A stretch of DNA of 64,000 nucleotides. Origin: Planctomycetota bacterium. Its GTDB lineage: Bacteria > Planctomycetota > Planctomycetia > Pirellulales > Thermoguttaceae. Under the pieces are notes generated by a model. The model ran no database searches. It saw only the letters and a list, made by a program, of their open reading frames with translations, and had not been told where the DNA came from. The stretch covers positions 1-64,000 of the forward strand of contig JAKPGL010000211.1 of the NCBI GenBank assembly GCA_029550925.1. The letters run 5' to 3'. Shown in pieces: positions 35,944-44,057 of the stretch (positions within the stretch are counted from its first letter, which is position 1; each line of letters begins with the position of its first letter). The position numbers were made by a program, and so were the translations under genes.

Positions 35944-38673
35944 ATGGAAAACGTTCGGCAAAGGATTTTATTGGGCGGGGTTATAGTAGCGGGGGTAGGG
36001 CTGGCCGTCCTGATCGGCTTGACCAACCCGCCCAGTCCCCGGGAATTGGTATTGGCGGCGGTCCAAGCCGCCGGCCTGCTCCCCGAAAACGGTGGTCTGC
36101 CGCACTCTGCCAAAGGTCTTTCCCCCAGTTCTGGACAATCTTCCGACTCTTTCGAGAGGGGGCAAAAGCTGCCTTCTGAGAAGGCAGTGCCGAAATCGGC
36201 CTCGGCAAGCGAACCCCACGTCGTCCCAATCCCTGGGGGGAACAGTTCTCTCCAGGCGGATCGTCCTTTTTCAACGGCAGGTCGCTCCGACGGCCCTTCC
36301 GCTCAGGCCGCCTCTTCGGAAACCCCTCTGTCGCTTTCGGATCCCACCCGGAGAAAACCCCCTTCCGGCGAGGTGCTGGCGACTCCGGCCCCGGCGTATG
36401 GCCTGCAAGCGTCGGAAGGTTCTTCGGCGTCTAACACCACGACCCAAAGCGGCGGTTCCGGCGCCTCCCCAACGTCCCGGCAGCCTTCTGCCGCAAACGC
36501 CCCGGCTTCCCCATCCCAGGAAGAAGTCCCCAAAGAACTCCTGGAACTTTGGAAACTCCTCCACAGAGGCCGACAACCAGCCGACGCTTCCACCGATTTG
36601 CCGCCTAAAACCTCTTCGCAGCAGACGCCGGAAGCTCCATCCCCGGCGAACCCTTCTTTAACCCCCGGAGGGAATGAGGCCGAAGATTCTGGGCGGTCGG
36701 ACGGGGCTGCCTCCGGCGCCGGCAGTCCTCCGAAAGTCCATTCGAGGGTTATTCCTCTTGCAGGTCCAGCCCAGCGAGTCGGTTCGGAAACTTCGTCGTC
36801 TTCCGCCCATGGGAACCAAGCTGGTTCGGGGACTGCTCAAGTTCAGCGCGAAGGCGATGGTCGGCTGATCATCAACATCCGTAATGAGGACATCCGCAAA
36901 GTGCTCGAAATGCTCAGTGAACAGGGCAACCTGAACATCCTGGCCACCAGCAGTGTGCAGGGGAAAGTGTCGGCCACGCTCACCGGAGTCGATTTAGAGA
37001 GCGCTTTGCAGGCGATTTTGCGATCGTCCGGGTTTGTAGCGAAAAGGGAAGGAAAGTTCATCTATGTCGGCGCTCCGGAGGATTTCCTTCGCATGGAGCA
37101 GGCCGCCGATCGGATCGGGACCCGCGTGTATCGGCCCAATTATGTGAAGGCGGCGGACCTGAAGGACCTGATCCAGCCGCTGCTGACGGAAAAAGTCGGC
37201 CTGGTGAGCGTCAGCGCCCCGGCCGAAATCGGCATCGCCTCGGACGACGATAAAGTGGGCGGCAATAACTTCGCCGGCGGCGAAGCGATCCTGGTGCGCG
37301 ATTACGAAACCGTTCTGACGCAAATCGACCAGGTCGTAGCGGAAATTGATGTTCGGCCCATGCAGGTCCACATCCAGGCCATGATTCTGAGCGTCCGGCT
37401 GGACGATACGGACAAGTTCGGCGTGGATTTCAAGAAGCTGATCGAGAATAGTAATTTCACTGTCGGCTGGGGTATGCCGGTCGATAGCCTTTCAAAAGTT
37501 ACATTTACTAACGGGGGGTTAAAATTCGGCTTTATCGACGGCGATGTCGGAGTGTTTCTGGAAGCGTTGGAAAGCGTCGCGGACGCCAGCGTCATTGCCG
37601 CTCCCCGGCTTATGGTGCTCAATAAACACCGGGCCGACATCTTGATCGGACGCCAAGAAGGCTACGTCAACACGACGCAGACCGAAACCGCCACCACGCA
37701 ATCCGTACAATTTTTGGACATCGGCACCCAGTTGCGCATCCGTCCGTTCATCTCGCCGGACGGACTGATCCGCATGGAAATTCATCCGGAGCTTTCCGAC
37801 GGGGCGGTAACCGTCCAGGGCAACTTCACCCTCCCGCAAAAAGACGTTACCAAGGTAACTACCAATATCATGGTCCGAGACGGCTGCACCGTGGTTATCG
37901 GGGGGCTCATGCAGGAACAATCCACGGCCAGCGTCACTCAGATTCCTTTCTTCGGCAATTTGCCGGTGGTTGGGACGCTGTTCCGACGGACCACCGAAGA
38001 ACTCAAACGGGTGGAGATCATTGTTCTGGTTACGCCCCACATTGTGTGGGAACCGGAAGCCTACGCCGAAGGGACGTTAAAGCAATGCGAGTTCCAACGG
38101 CGGCAGGATGTCTATGCGGAGAAGATGAGCCCCTTGGGCAAGCGATCGGTGGCCCGTCGGTACTTGCGGATGGCCCAAGAGGCCTGGAGTCGCCAGGACA
38201 TGGAGCGGGCGTTACGTTTTGCGGAAATGGCGGTCCATTTCGACCCGCTCAGCCGCGAAGCCTTGGAGTTTCGCGCCCAGGTCTGGCAGAGGGTTTCTGA
38301 CGCCCCGTTGCCGGAAGAGGCGATTCGGGCGCCCAACGGACGCAGTTGGACCGCGCCGTTAGACGGGCCTACCGTGGCCCCTTGGATTTTCCAAGAGATG
38401 GAAAACTCTCCTTCCTCTTCTTCAGGACCGGAAAGTCCTTTGCCCGAAGTTCCTCCGCCGCCGGAAAACGGTGGGGAAAAGCCCTCTTGGCCTATCCGCC
38501 CACCTCGCCCTCTTCCTCCCGCACCCAAGGGAAAACCTTCTGAGAGTTCGATGGATAAGGATTCGGCCAATCCCAGCGGTCCGGGCCTTAATCCTGTGCG
38601 AGAGGAAGGACCACCGCGCAAAGAAATCCGTCGGCCTTCGCTGTTTCAGACCACGCCGTTTCGCACCCCATAA
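35944..38673 (+). CDS. Secretin (PilQ/GspD family) with TPR-like C-terminal tail
   Basis: 909 residues. An N-terminal signal or membrane helix (about 8-27) is followed by about 270 Pro/Ser-rich disordered residues, an STN-type domain (I-N-I-R-N-E-D-I-R-K-V-L-E-M-L near 308-322), a secretin N domain with long insert, and the secretin barrel (about 475-700) ending V-I-G-G-L-M-Q-E-Q and P-x-x-G-x-L-F-R, the hallmark of the family, then V-L-V-T-P-H-I-V. It would form the outer membrane pore for the pilus or substrate. After the pore come about 45 residues resembling one TPR (Y-L-R-M-A-Q-E-A-W-S-R-Q-D-M-E-R-A-L-R) and a Pro-rich end, both unusual. Confidence 0.9.
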   Translation: MENVRQRILLGGVIVAGVGLAVLIGLTNPPSPRELVLAAVQAAGLLPENGGLPHSAKGLSPSSGQSSDSFERGQKLPSEKAVPKSASASEPHVVPIPGGNSSLQADRPFSTAGRSDGPSAQAASSETPLSLSDPTRRKPPSGEVLATPAPAYGLQASEGSSASNTTTQSGGSGASPTSRQPSAANAPASPSQEEVPKELLELWKLLHRGRQPADASTDLPPKTSSQQTPEAPSPANPSLTPGGNEAEDSGRSDGAASGAGSPPKVHSRVIPLAGPAQRVGSETSSSSAHGNQAGSGTAQVQREGDGRLIINIRNEDIRKVLEMLSEQGNLNILATSSVQGKVSATLTGVDLESALQAILRSSGFVAKREGKFIYVGAPEDFLRMEQAADRIGTRVYRPNYVKAADLKDLIQPLLTEKVGLVSVSAPAEIGIASDDDKVGGNNFAGGEAILVRDYETVLTQIDQVVAEIDVRPMQVHIQAMILSVRLDDTDKFGVDFKKLIENSNFTVGWGMPVDSLSKVTFTNGGLKFGFIDGDVGVFLEALESVADASVIAAPRLMVLNKHRADILIGRQEGYVNTTQTETATTQSVQFLDIGTQLRIRPFISPDGLIRMEIHPELSDGAVTVQGNFTLPQKDVTKVTTNIMVRDGCTVVIGGLMQEQSTASVTQIPFFGNLPVVGTLFRRTTEELKRVEIIVLVTPHIVWEPEAYAEGTLKQCEFQRRQDVYAEKMSPLGKRSVARRYLRMAQEAWSRQDMERALRFAEMAVHFDPLSREALEFRAQVWQRVSDAPLPEEAIRAPNGRSWTAPLDGPTVAPWIFQEMENSPSSSSGPESPLPEVPPPPENGGEKPSWPIRPPRPLPPAPKGKPSESSMDKDSANPSGPGLNPVREEGPPRKEIRRPSLFQTTPFRTP

Positions 38674-38733
38674 TTTTTTCCTCTCCTGAGCGCGCAAGGC
38701 TCAGGAATTGGAAAAGAATAAGGTACCAGGAAA

Positions 38734-39153
38734 ATGTCCCCGCACAGTAGCCTACAGCGAGTTTTTCGGGTGGGGATGTGGGTGCTGGTCGGGGCGGTCG
38801 CTGGGTGTAGCAGCCTTTCCGGCGGGGCCTCCAAGGAGACGGGATGGGACTTTTCTCGGCCTTATCATACCCTTCCTCCTGCACGTGCCCCCCATGTAAA
38901 GGGCACTCAATCTAATCCACTAGAGGGGTTCTTTGCGTTGTTCTCCCCTAAATGGGGTGATGTTTCTTCCAAATCTCCTTCGCCCACCCCATTAGAGGGA
39001 CCAAAGTCTAAAGAGGGGGCTATTGCCCCTCCATCGGCGGCGGGCTGGACAGAGGCGATTTCTTTAGATGCCGAAAAAGAGGTATCCGGTTACCCCCTGA
39101 ATAGGGAAAAATCTTCGGTTTCTCTGTTTCTTTCTGAGGCCAAGAGGCCATAG
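38734..39153 (+). CDS. Lipoprotein, probable N-terminal half of a PilF/PilW-like pilotin
   Basis: 139 residues. The hydrophobic start ends in the lipobox V-A-G-C-S, so it should be lipidated. The rest is Pro/Ser-rich without a fold. It ends with ...F-L-S-E-A-K-R-P, but shifting the frame by -1 after the Glu codon (GAG, 39136-39138) continues into G-Q-E-A-I-A-H-G-R-N-Q-L-A-W, which completes the first TPR of the next ORF. The two ORFs therefore look like one lipoprotein-TPR gene broken by loss of a single G, or joined by programmed frameshifting. PilF/PilW pilotins have this layout and assist secretin assembly; the secretin is the gene just upstream. Confidence 0.6.
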   Translation: MSPHSSLQRVFRVGMWVLVGAVAGCSSLSGGASKETGWDFSRPYHTLPPARAPHVKGTQSNPLEGFFALFSPKWGDVSSKSPSPTPLEGPKSKEGAIAPPSAAGWTEAISLDAEKEVSGYPLNREKSSVSLFLSEAKRP

Positions 39154-39170
39154 CACATGGTCGTAACCAG

Positions 39171-39548
39171 TTGGCATGGCAGTACTTAGAGCAAGCGATC
39201 CTGTGCGATCCTGAGAATCCGGCTCTTTGGCGGGCAGCGGCCTTGGCAGCCCTCCGGGCCAATGAGCCGGAAATGGCCTCGCGTCTTACCACCCAGGCCC
39301 TGGAACGATTTCCAGAGTCGGCTCTTTTATGGCAGGTGGGGGCCTTGGCACGATACCGAATGGGGGATTTTGCCGGGGCAGAAGAGGCTGCCAAACGGGC
39401 AATTTCTTTGGACAACCGCCATGCCCTATCCTACTTTTTAGTAGGGGCTGCCTTAGACCGGCAGGGCCAACCTGCCCAGGCCGAGGTCTATTTCCATCAG
39501 GCCGCCCGCCTGGATTCCCGATACGCTCCTGAACGCCTGGAAAACTAG
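39171..39548 (+). CDS. TPR protein, probable C-terminal half of a PilF/PilW-like pilotin
   Basis: 125 residues if begun at the TTG 39171; the frame is open from 39138. It contains three to four TPR units (A-I-L-C-D-P-E-N-P; A-L-E-R-F-P-E-S-A; A-I-S-L-D-N-R-H-A; A-A-R-L-D-S-R-Y-A mark helix B ends). There is no signal peptide and no ribosome site for an independent start, which supports the view that it is the rest of the lipoprotein gene at 38734. If expressed separately it would stay in the cytoplasm. Confidence 0.6.
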   Translation: MAWQYLEQAILCDPENPALWRAAALAALRANEPEMASRLTTQALERFPESALLWQVGALARYRMGDFAGAEEAAKRAISLDNRHALSYFLVGAALDRQGQPAQAEVYFHQAARLDSRYAPERLEN

Positions 39549-39636
39549 AAAAATTGGGCAAACAGGGCGTTTTGGGGGTCGGTCGGACAAGGGAGCTGCC
39601 CCCCCTGGTATTCCTTCCCCATGGGAACGTAACAGG

Positions 39637-41166
39637 ATGAGGCGAACCAGTTCCGAAAAAATCCTGGCTTTTGGGATGATGGTTTTGTCGGCTGTCAGTC
39701 TGTTGCTGGGTGCTGGGGCCGCTTGGAGAGGGTTTACGCCGTGGATCGTTTGGCTTGTGGGGGGGTGCCTAGGAGGCATGTGCGGTTTGGCGGCGGGTTG
39801 GCTTCTTTGGAGAAACTTCTGCCAGGACCAAGCCGCCCTCCGATCCTTGAACTATTTGGCCGAGTTGACGACCGAAGGGAGTTCCGGCCAAGAAGCTCTA
39901 GCGAGATTCCCTTCGGGGCCCCACAAGGATGCTTTTTTTGCCGCCTTGAGAAAAGTTGCCGAGGCGGTGAGTCGGCTTCGGGAGCGTTGTCAGGAGGCGG
40001 ATCACCTCCGGACCCGGCAGGAAGTCCGGCTGCGTCGGATGCAAAGCGAATATCAACAGATGAACACCATTTTGTCCGGCCTTGCCGATCCGATGTTGGC
40101 GCTCAACGAGTACGGCGAATTGGTCTGGGTGAACCCATCGGCGGAAGTCTTGTTAGTGCGGAGAGAGAAACAGGACCGGCCGCCGGCGGCCGAAGTGATC
40201 GAATGTCCTAAGTTGGTCGAGTTGCTTCAGACCATGACCCAGCGAAAGACCACGGGGACGCGCTGCGAGGACATTGAATGGACCGATCCGGCGGGGAAGA
40301 CGCATTATTATCGGGCTGTGGTAACAAAATTAGGCGCTGGCAGCGAGCATCCGGATTCGACGGCGCTCAGTGTGGTTGCTGTGTTGCGGGATATCGGCGA
40401 TCAGAAAGCCCTGCAAAAACGCCACGCCGAGTTCGTTTCTTCGGTCAGTCATGAAATGAAGACCCCGCTGGCCGGGATCAAGGCGTATGTGGAGCTTTTG
40501 GCGGACGGCGAGGTGGACGATCCGGAGACGCAGCAGGAGTTTTTCCGAACGATCGCCGGGCAGGTGGAACGGCTGCAACGGCTGGTGGAGAACCTGCTGA
40601 ATTTGGCTCGGATCGAGGCGGGAGTGGTCCAGGTTCGCAAGCAGGCGCAGTCGCTCAATGAGATTTTGGAAGAGGCGCTTCGGGTGACGCAACCTGCGGC
40701 GGAGGGGAAGCAAATCCGATTGGAGGCCGATTTGAGTCCCTTGTATCTGAATGTGTATGTGGATCGGGACATGCTTCTTCAAACGGCCATCAATTTGTTG
40801 TCGAATGCGGTGAAATATACGCCGTCCGGAGGCCAGGTCGTTTTACGGAGTCGGTTGGAAGACCGATACGCCCAATTTGAGGTGGAGGATACGGGGGTCG
40901 GTTTGAGCGAGGAGGATTGTCGGCGGGTGTTTGAGAAGTTTTACCGGGTGCAGAAGGACGCCAATATGGCGTCTGGCACAGGGTTGGGATTGCCGCTGGC
41001 CAAACATATTGTGGAAGACGTACACGGCGGAAGCCTCACGGTGCAGAGCAAGTTGGGCGAGGGGAGCGTGTTTCGGGTGCGGCTTCCGCTTTTGGCCCGC
41101 CATTGGGATAACGAAGCGGGCGGTTCGGCGACGGATTCGGATTTGGCCCCCGCCGCTTCATCGTAA
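39637..41166 (+). CDS. Membrane sensor histidine kinase
   Basis: 509 residues. Two membrane helices (about 9-30 and 36-58) with almost nothing between them, so it probably does not sense a periplasmic ligand. A signalling helix, then a PAS-like domain (about 141-255, L-A-D-P-M-L-A-L-N-E-Y-G-E-L-V-W-V-N-P-S-A). HisKA: S-H-E-M-K-T-P-L with phospho-acceptor His272. HATPase: N-box N-L-L-S-N-A-V-K-Y-T (386-395), G1 D-T-G-V-G (418-422), G2 G-T-G-L-G-L (447-452). This is the PhoR-like architecture. It is followed by a receiver and a STAS gene and lies between the pilus secretin and ATPase genes, so it may control the pilus system. Confidence 0.9.
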   Translation: MRRTSSEKILAFGMMVLSAVSLLLGAGAAWRGFTPWIVWLVGGCLGGMCGLAAGWLLWRNFCQDQAALRSLNYLAELTTEGSSGQEALARFPSGPHKDAFFAALRKVAEAVSRLRERCQEADHLRTRQEVRLRRMQSEYQQMNTILSGLADPMLALNEYGELVWVNPSAEVLLVRREKQDRPPAAEVIECPKLVELLQTMTQRKTTGTRCEDIEWTDPAGKTHYYRAVVTKLGAGSEHPDSTALSVVAVLRDIGDQKALQKRHAEFVSSVSHEMKTPLAGIKAYVELLADGEVDDPETQQEFFRTIAGQVERLQRLVENLLNLARIEAGVVQVRKQAQSLNEILEEALRVTQPAAEGKQIRLEADLSPLYLNVYVDRDMLLQTAINLLSNAVKYTPSGGQVVLRSRLEDRYAQFEVEDTGVGLSEEDCRRVFEKFYRVQKDANMASGTGLGLPLAKHIVEDVHGGSLTVQSKLGEGSVFRVRLPLLARHWDNEAGGSATDSDLAPAASS

Positions 41167-41341
41167 CATGATTTTTCAACCATAACCGGACAAACATAAA
41201 ATACTTCCGATGTCGCAGCATTCCCCATACCAAGCATCGGTGCAAGAGATTTTCCGAAACATCCGCCTTGAAGACAAACTTCCCGGCGTCTCCAAGGATT
41301 TCCATAGCGGATTAGGATTCCATTTGCCGAGGAGATTTTGA

Positions 41342-41827
41342 ATGCCCAAACGGCTGCTATTGTGCGACGACGAAATCGCGATTCTACGGGCGGCGGAGTT
41401 CAAGCTGAAAAAGGCCGGTTATGAGGTCCACATTGCCTCCGACGGCCAGGCTGGTTGGGAGCTAATCCAGCGGCTCCGACCGGACATGGTGATTACCGAC
41501 TGCCAGATGCCGCGGATGAACGGATTGGAGTTGGTCCAGCGGATCCGTTCGGAACCGAGTCTGCAAAATCTGCCTGTGGTCATGCTCACGGCGAAGGGAT
41601 TTGAACTTCGACCGGAGGAATTGGCGCAGAAATGGAATGTATTGGCCGTCGTGGCCAAACCGTTCAGTCCCCGGGAGTTGCTCCAGATGGTGGATCGCAT
41701 CTTGGGCGCTGCGGCCGAGGGCGCCGCCGTGGGACCGATCCCGGCAGAAACGAGTTATCCGGAGTCGGCAGGCCCACGGCCTGATTTGGCCTCCTTTTCG
41801 TCTGCTTGGGATGGGCAACCCCTATGA
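41342..41827 (+). CDS. Single-domain response regulator with C-terminal tail
   Basis: 161 residues. A CheY-like receiver fills residues 1-120: acidic pair D9-D10, phospho-acceptor D53 in V-I-T-D-C-Q-M-P, then V-V-M-L-T-A-K and V-A-K-P-F-S-P with the conserved Thr/Lys. The last 40 residues are Pro/Ser/Ala-rich and carry no output domain, so it must act by protein contact. It starts 175 bp after the kinase gene; its stop overlaps the STAS gene start (ATGA), so they are translationally coupled. The kinase at 39637 is the likely donor. Confidence 0.9.
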   Translation: MPKRLLLCDDEIAILRAAEFKLKKAGYEVHIASDGQAGWELIQRLRPDMVITDCQMPRMNGLELVQRIRSEPSLQNLPVVMLTAKGFELRPEELAQKWNVLAVVAKPFSPRELLQMVDRILGAAAEGAAVGPIPAETSYPESAGPRPDLASFSSAWDGQPL

Positions 41828-42150
41828 ATCTTCCGACGGAAGTATTCGGCGAAGTGGTCGTGGTGCATGCGCCGGAGGAATTCGGCGCCGATCAGGCCGA
41901 CGGCGTATCGGCGTATTTGGGCAGTTTGTCCCAATCGCGCGTGGTGCTCGATCTGGATAATACGGAACTTTTGGATAGCGCAGGGTTGGAAGCCCTGCTG
42001 GACAGCCAAGATCGGCTGCGGGAAGCGGGCGGCGACTTGAAGATCGCCGCAAGCAATCCGGTGAACCGCAAAATTTTGGAAATCACTCGGTTAGACCGGC
42101 ATTTAGAAGTTTTCGACAATGTCCTGGATGCGGTGAAAAGTTTTCGGTGA
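41824..42150 (+). CDS. STAS-domain protein (anti-sigma factor antagonist type)
   Basis: 108 residues, one STAS domain. V-V-L-D-L-D-N-T-E-L-L-D-S-A-G-L-E-A-L-L holds the serine (in D-S-A-G-L) phosphorylated in SpoIIAA/RsbV-type antagonists; the C-terminal strand-helix ends in V-F-D-N-V-L-D-A-V. Start ATG 41824 overlaps the stop of the receiver gene. No anti-sigma kinase lies nearby, so the partner is unknown; the link to a receiver inside a pilus locus suggests a switch for motility or secretion. Confidence 0.85.
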   Translation: MNLPTEVFGEVVVVHAPEEFGADQADGVSAYLGSLSQSRVVLDLDNTELLDSAGLEALLDSQDRLREAGGDLKIAASNPVNRKILEITRLDRHLEVFDNVLDAVKSFR

Positions 42151-42272
42151 TTTTCACGGAAAAGAAACTATCCGAGGGAGCAAAGCGACCCGAGGAGATG
42201 GTGGGGGGCGTCGAAGAAGTTTCCGGCGCCGACCGTCGAAGCGCTAGGCAAATCGGTCCTTAAGGAACGGCA

Positions 42273-44036
42273 ATGAACACCATATCCCCTGCGGCAACCT
42301 CGCTGCGACTGGGAGAGCTTCTGGTGGCCAAAGGCTACCTGAAGCCGGAGGACCTCCAGCAGGCCCTGGAGCGTCAGCGCCAGGAGAATCGGCGTCGGTT
42401 GCTGGGGGAAATCCTGATCGAAGCGGAGCTTTGCACCGAAGAGCAAATCCAGGAATGCCTGGCGGTGGAATGCGGGGTTCCTTTTGCGCGATTGGACGCT
42501 CGGCTCTACGACCCCAGAGTCGTGGATGTACTGCCTCGGGAGTATATCGAACAGAACCTGGTTTTGCCGCTTTTTGTGGTCCGCGGGATGCTCACGGTCG
42601 CCGTGAGCGAGCCGAGCAATCTGTTTCTGATCGACGAAATCCGGAGTCTTACCAATCTCCAGGTGCAGATCGTCGCCGCCACCCCGCGGGACATCCGGCG
42701 GATGATCACCAATCTGCCGAACTCCAAAGTGTTCGTCATCGACGACATTATCGAAGACAGCCAGACGGCCGACGTTACGCTGATCGAAGAGGCCATCGAA
42801 GACATCGGCGACATCGAGGAAGTGGCCGGCCAATCGCCGGTCATCCGACTGGTGAACTACCTGATCTATAGTGCGGTCAAAGAAGGCGCCAGCGACATCC
42901 ACATCGAACCGGCCGAACGCTGCCTGCGGGTGCGATTCCGCATCGACGGCCGACTGCACAAATTCTTGGAAGTCCCTTTGCGCCTGCTTCCGGCGGTTAC
43001 AAGCCGAATCAAAATTATGGCCTCTCTGGACATCAGTGAACGTCGCCTTCCCCAGGACGGCCGGGTGCATGTGATGCTGGAAAGCCGAAAGATCGACCTG
43101 CGCGTCAGCACCTTCCCCACCGCCCGAGGCGAAAAGACCGTCATCCGGGTGTTGGACACCCGAAATGTGTCGCTGAACCTGGAAGAACTCGGTTTTGCGG
43201 AGGACATCCTGGCCGAGTTCCAACGCCATATCCACGCCCCCAACGGAATCATCCTGGTAACCGGGCCGACCGGCAGCGGTAAATCCACCACGCTATATGG
43301 AGCCATCAACGCCATCGCCGCGATGGAAAATAACGTCTGCACCGTGGAAGACCCGATCGAGTACCACCTGCCGCTCATCAATCAATCCCAGGTGCAGGAG
43401 AAGATCGGACTGACGTTTTCCAAGGCGTTGCGCACTCTTTTGCGTCAGGACCCGGACATCATCATGGTGGGCGAAATACGGGACGAAGAGACGGCCCGAA
43501 CGGCCATTCAAGCCGCCCTGACCGGCCATCTGGTCCTGAGCACCCTGCACACCAACGACGCCTGCTCGGCCGTTACCCGATTGGTCAATATGGGCATCGA
43601 GCCGTATCTGATTGCGGCGGCCCTGAACATGGTGTTGGCCCAGCGGTTGGTGCGGCGGATTTGCCCGAAGTGCAAAACCACCTATGATCCCCCTCGCAAT
43701 GTGCGGCGGGCCTTGGAACGGATGGGCTTTGACATTCCGACGTTTTATCGGGGCGTCGGCTGTCGGAGCTGTCGGAACACCGGGTATCGGGGGCGGATCG
43801 GCGTCCATGAACTTCTGTCGATTACCGAACCGATGCGGGACCTGATCATCGCCGATCCGAGCATTACCGCCCTGCGGCAAATGGCCCTGCAAAGCGGCAT
43901 GGTCACCCTCGCCCACGACGGCTTCCGCAAAGTCCGCGAAGGAATCACGACGATCGAAGAGGTGCTTTCCATTGTGGGCGATCTGGGAGGCAGCGCCCCG
44001 GAAACAGCGTCGGAAAAAAGATCATCGTCTGCATAA
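42273..44036 (+). CDS. GspE/PilB-type assembly ATPase
   Basis: 587 residues, the hexameric motor that drives pseudopilus or pilus assembly. N-terminal MshEN/GspE-N domain (L-R-L-G-E-L-L-V-A-K-G-Y-L, about 10-150); the ATPase core has Walker A G-P-T-G-S-G-K-S-T-T near residue 330, the Asp box, Walker B I-I-M-V-G-E-I-R-D-E-E-T-A near 396 and the His box H-L-V-L-S-T-L-H-T-N-D. A zinc-binding tetracysteine is present (C-P-K-C near 463 and C-R-S-C near 495), as in GspE and PilB. It is followed at 21 bp by the GspF/PilC gene. Confidence 0.95.
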   Translation: MNTISPAATSLRLGELLVAKGYLKPEDLQQALERQRQENRRRLLGEILIEAELCTEEQIQECLAVECGVPFARLDARLYDPRVVDVLPREYIEQNLVLPLFVVRGMLTVAVSEPSNLFLIDEIRSLTNLQVQIVAATPRDIRRMITNLPNSKVFVIDDIIEDSQTADVTLIEEAIEDIGDIEEVAGQSPVIRLVNYLIYSAVKEGASDIHIEPAERCLRVRFRIDGRLHKFLEVPLRLLPAVTSRIKIMASLDISERRLPQDGRVHVMLESRKIDLRVSTFPTARGEKTVIRVLDTRNVSLNLEELGFAEDILAEFQRHIHAPNGIILVTGPTGSGKSTTLYGAINAIAAMENNVCTVEDPIEYHLPLINQSQVQEKIGLTFSKALRTLLRQDPDIIMVGEIRDEETARTAIQAALTGHLVLSTLHTNDACSAVTRLVNMGIEPYLIAAALNMVLAQRLVRRICPKCKTTYDPPRNVRRALERMGFDIPTFYRGVGCRSCRNTGYRGRIGVHELLSITEPMRDLIIADPSITALRQMALQSGMVTLAHDGFRKVREGITTIEEVLSIVGDLGGSAPETASEKRSSSA

Positions 44037-44057
44037 CCTGTTTTCCCTCAGGAAACC

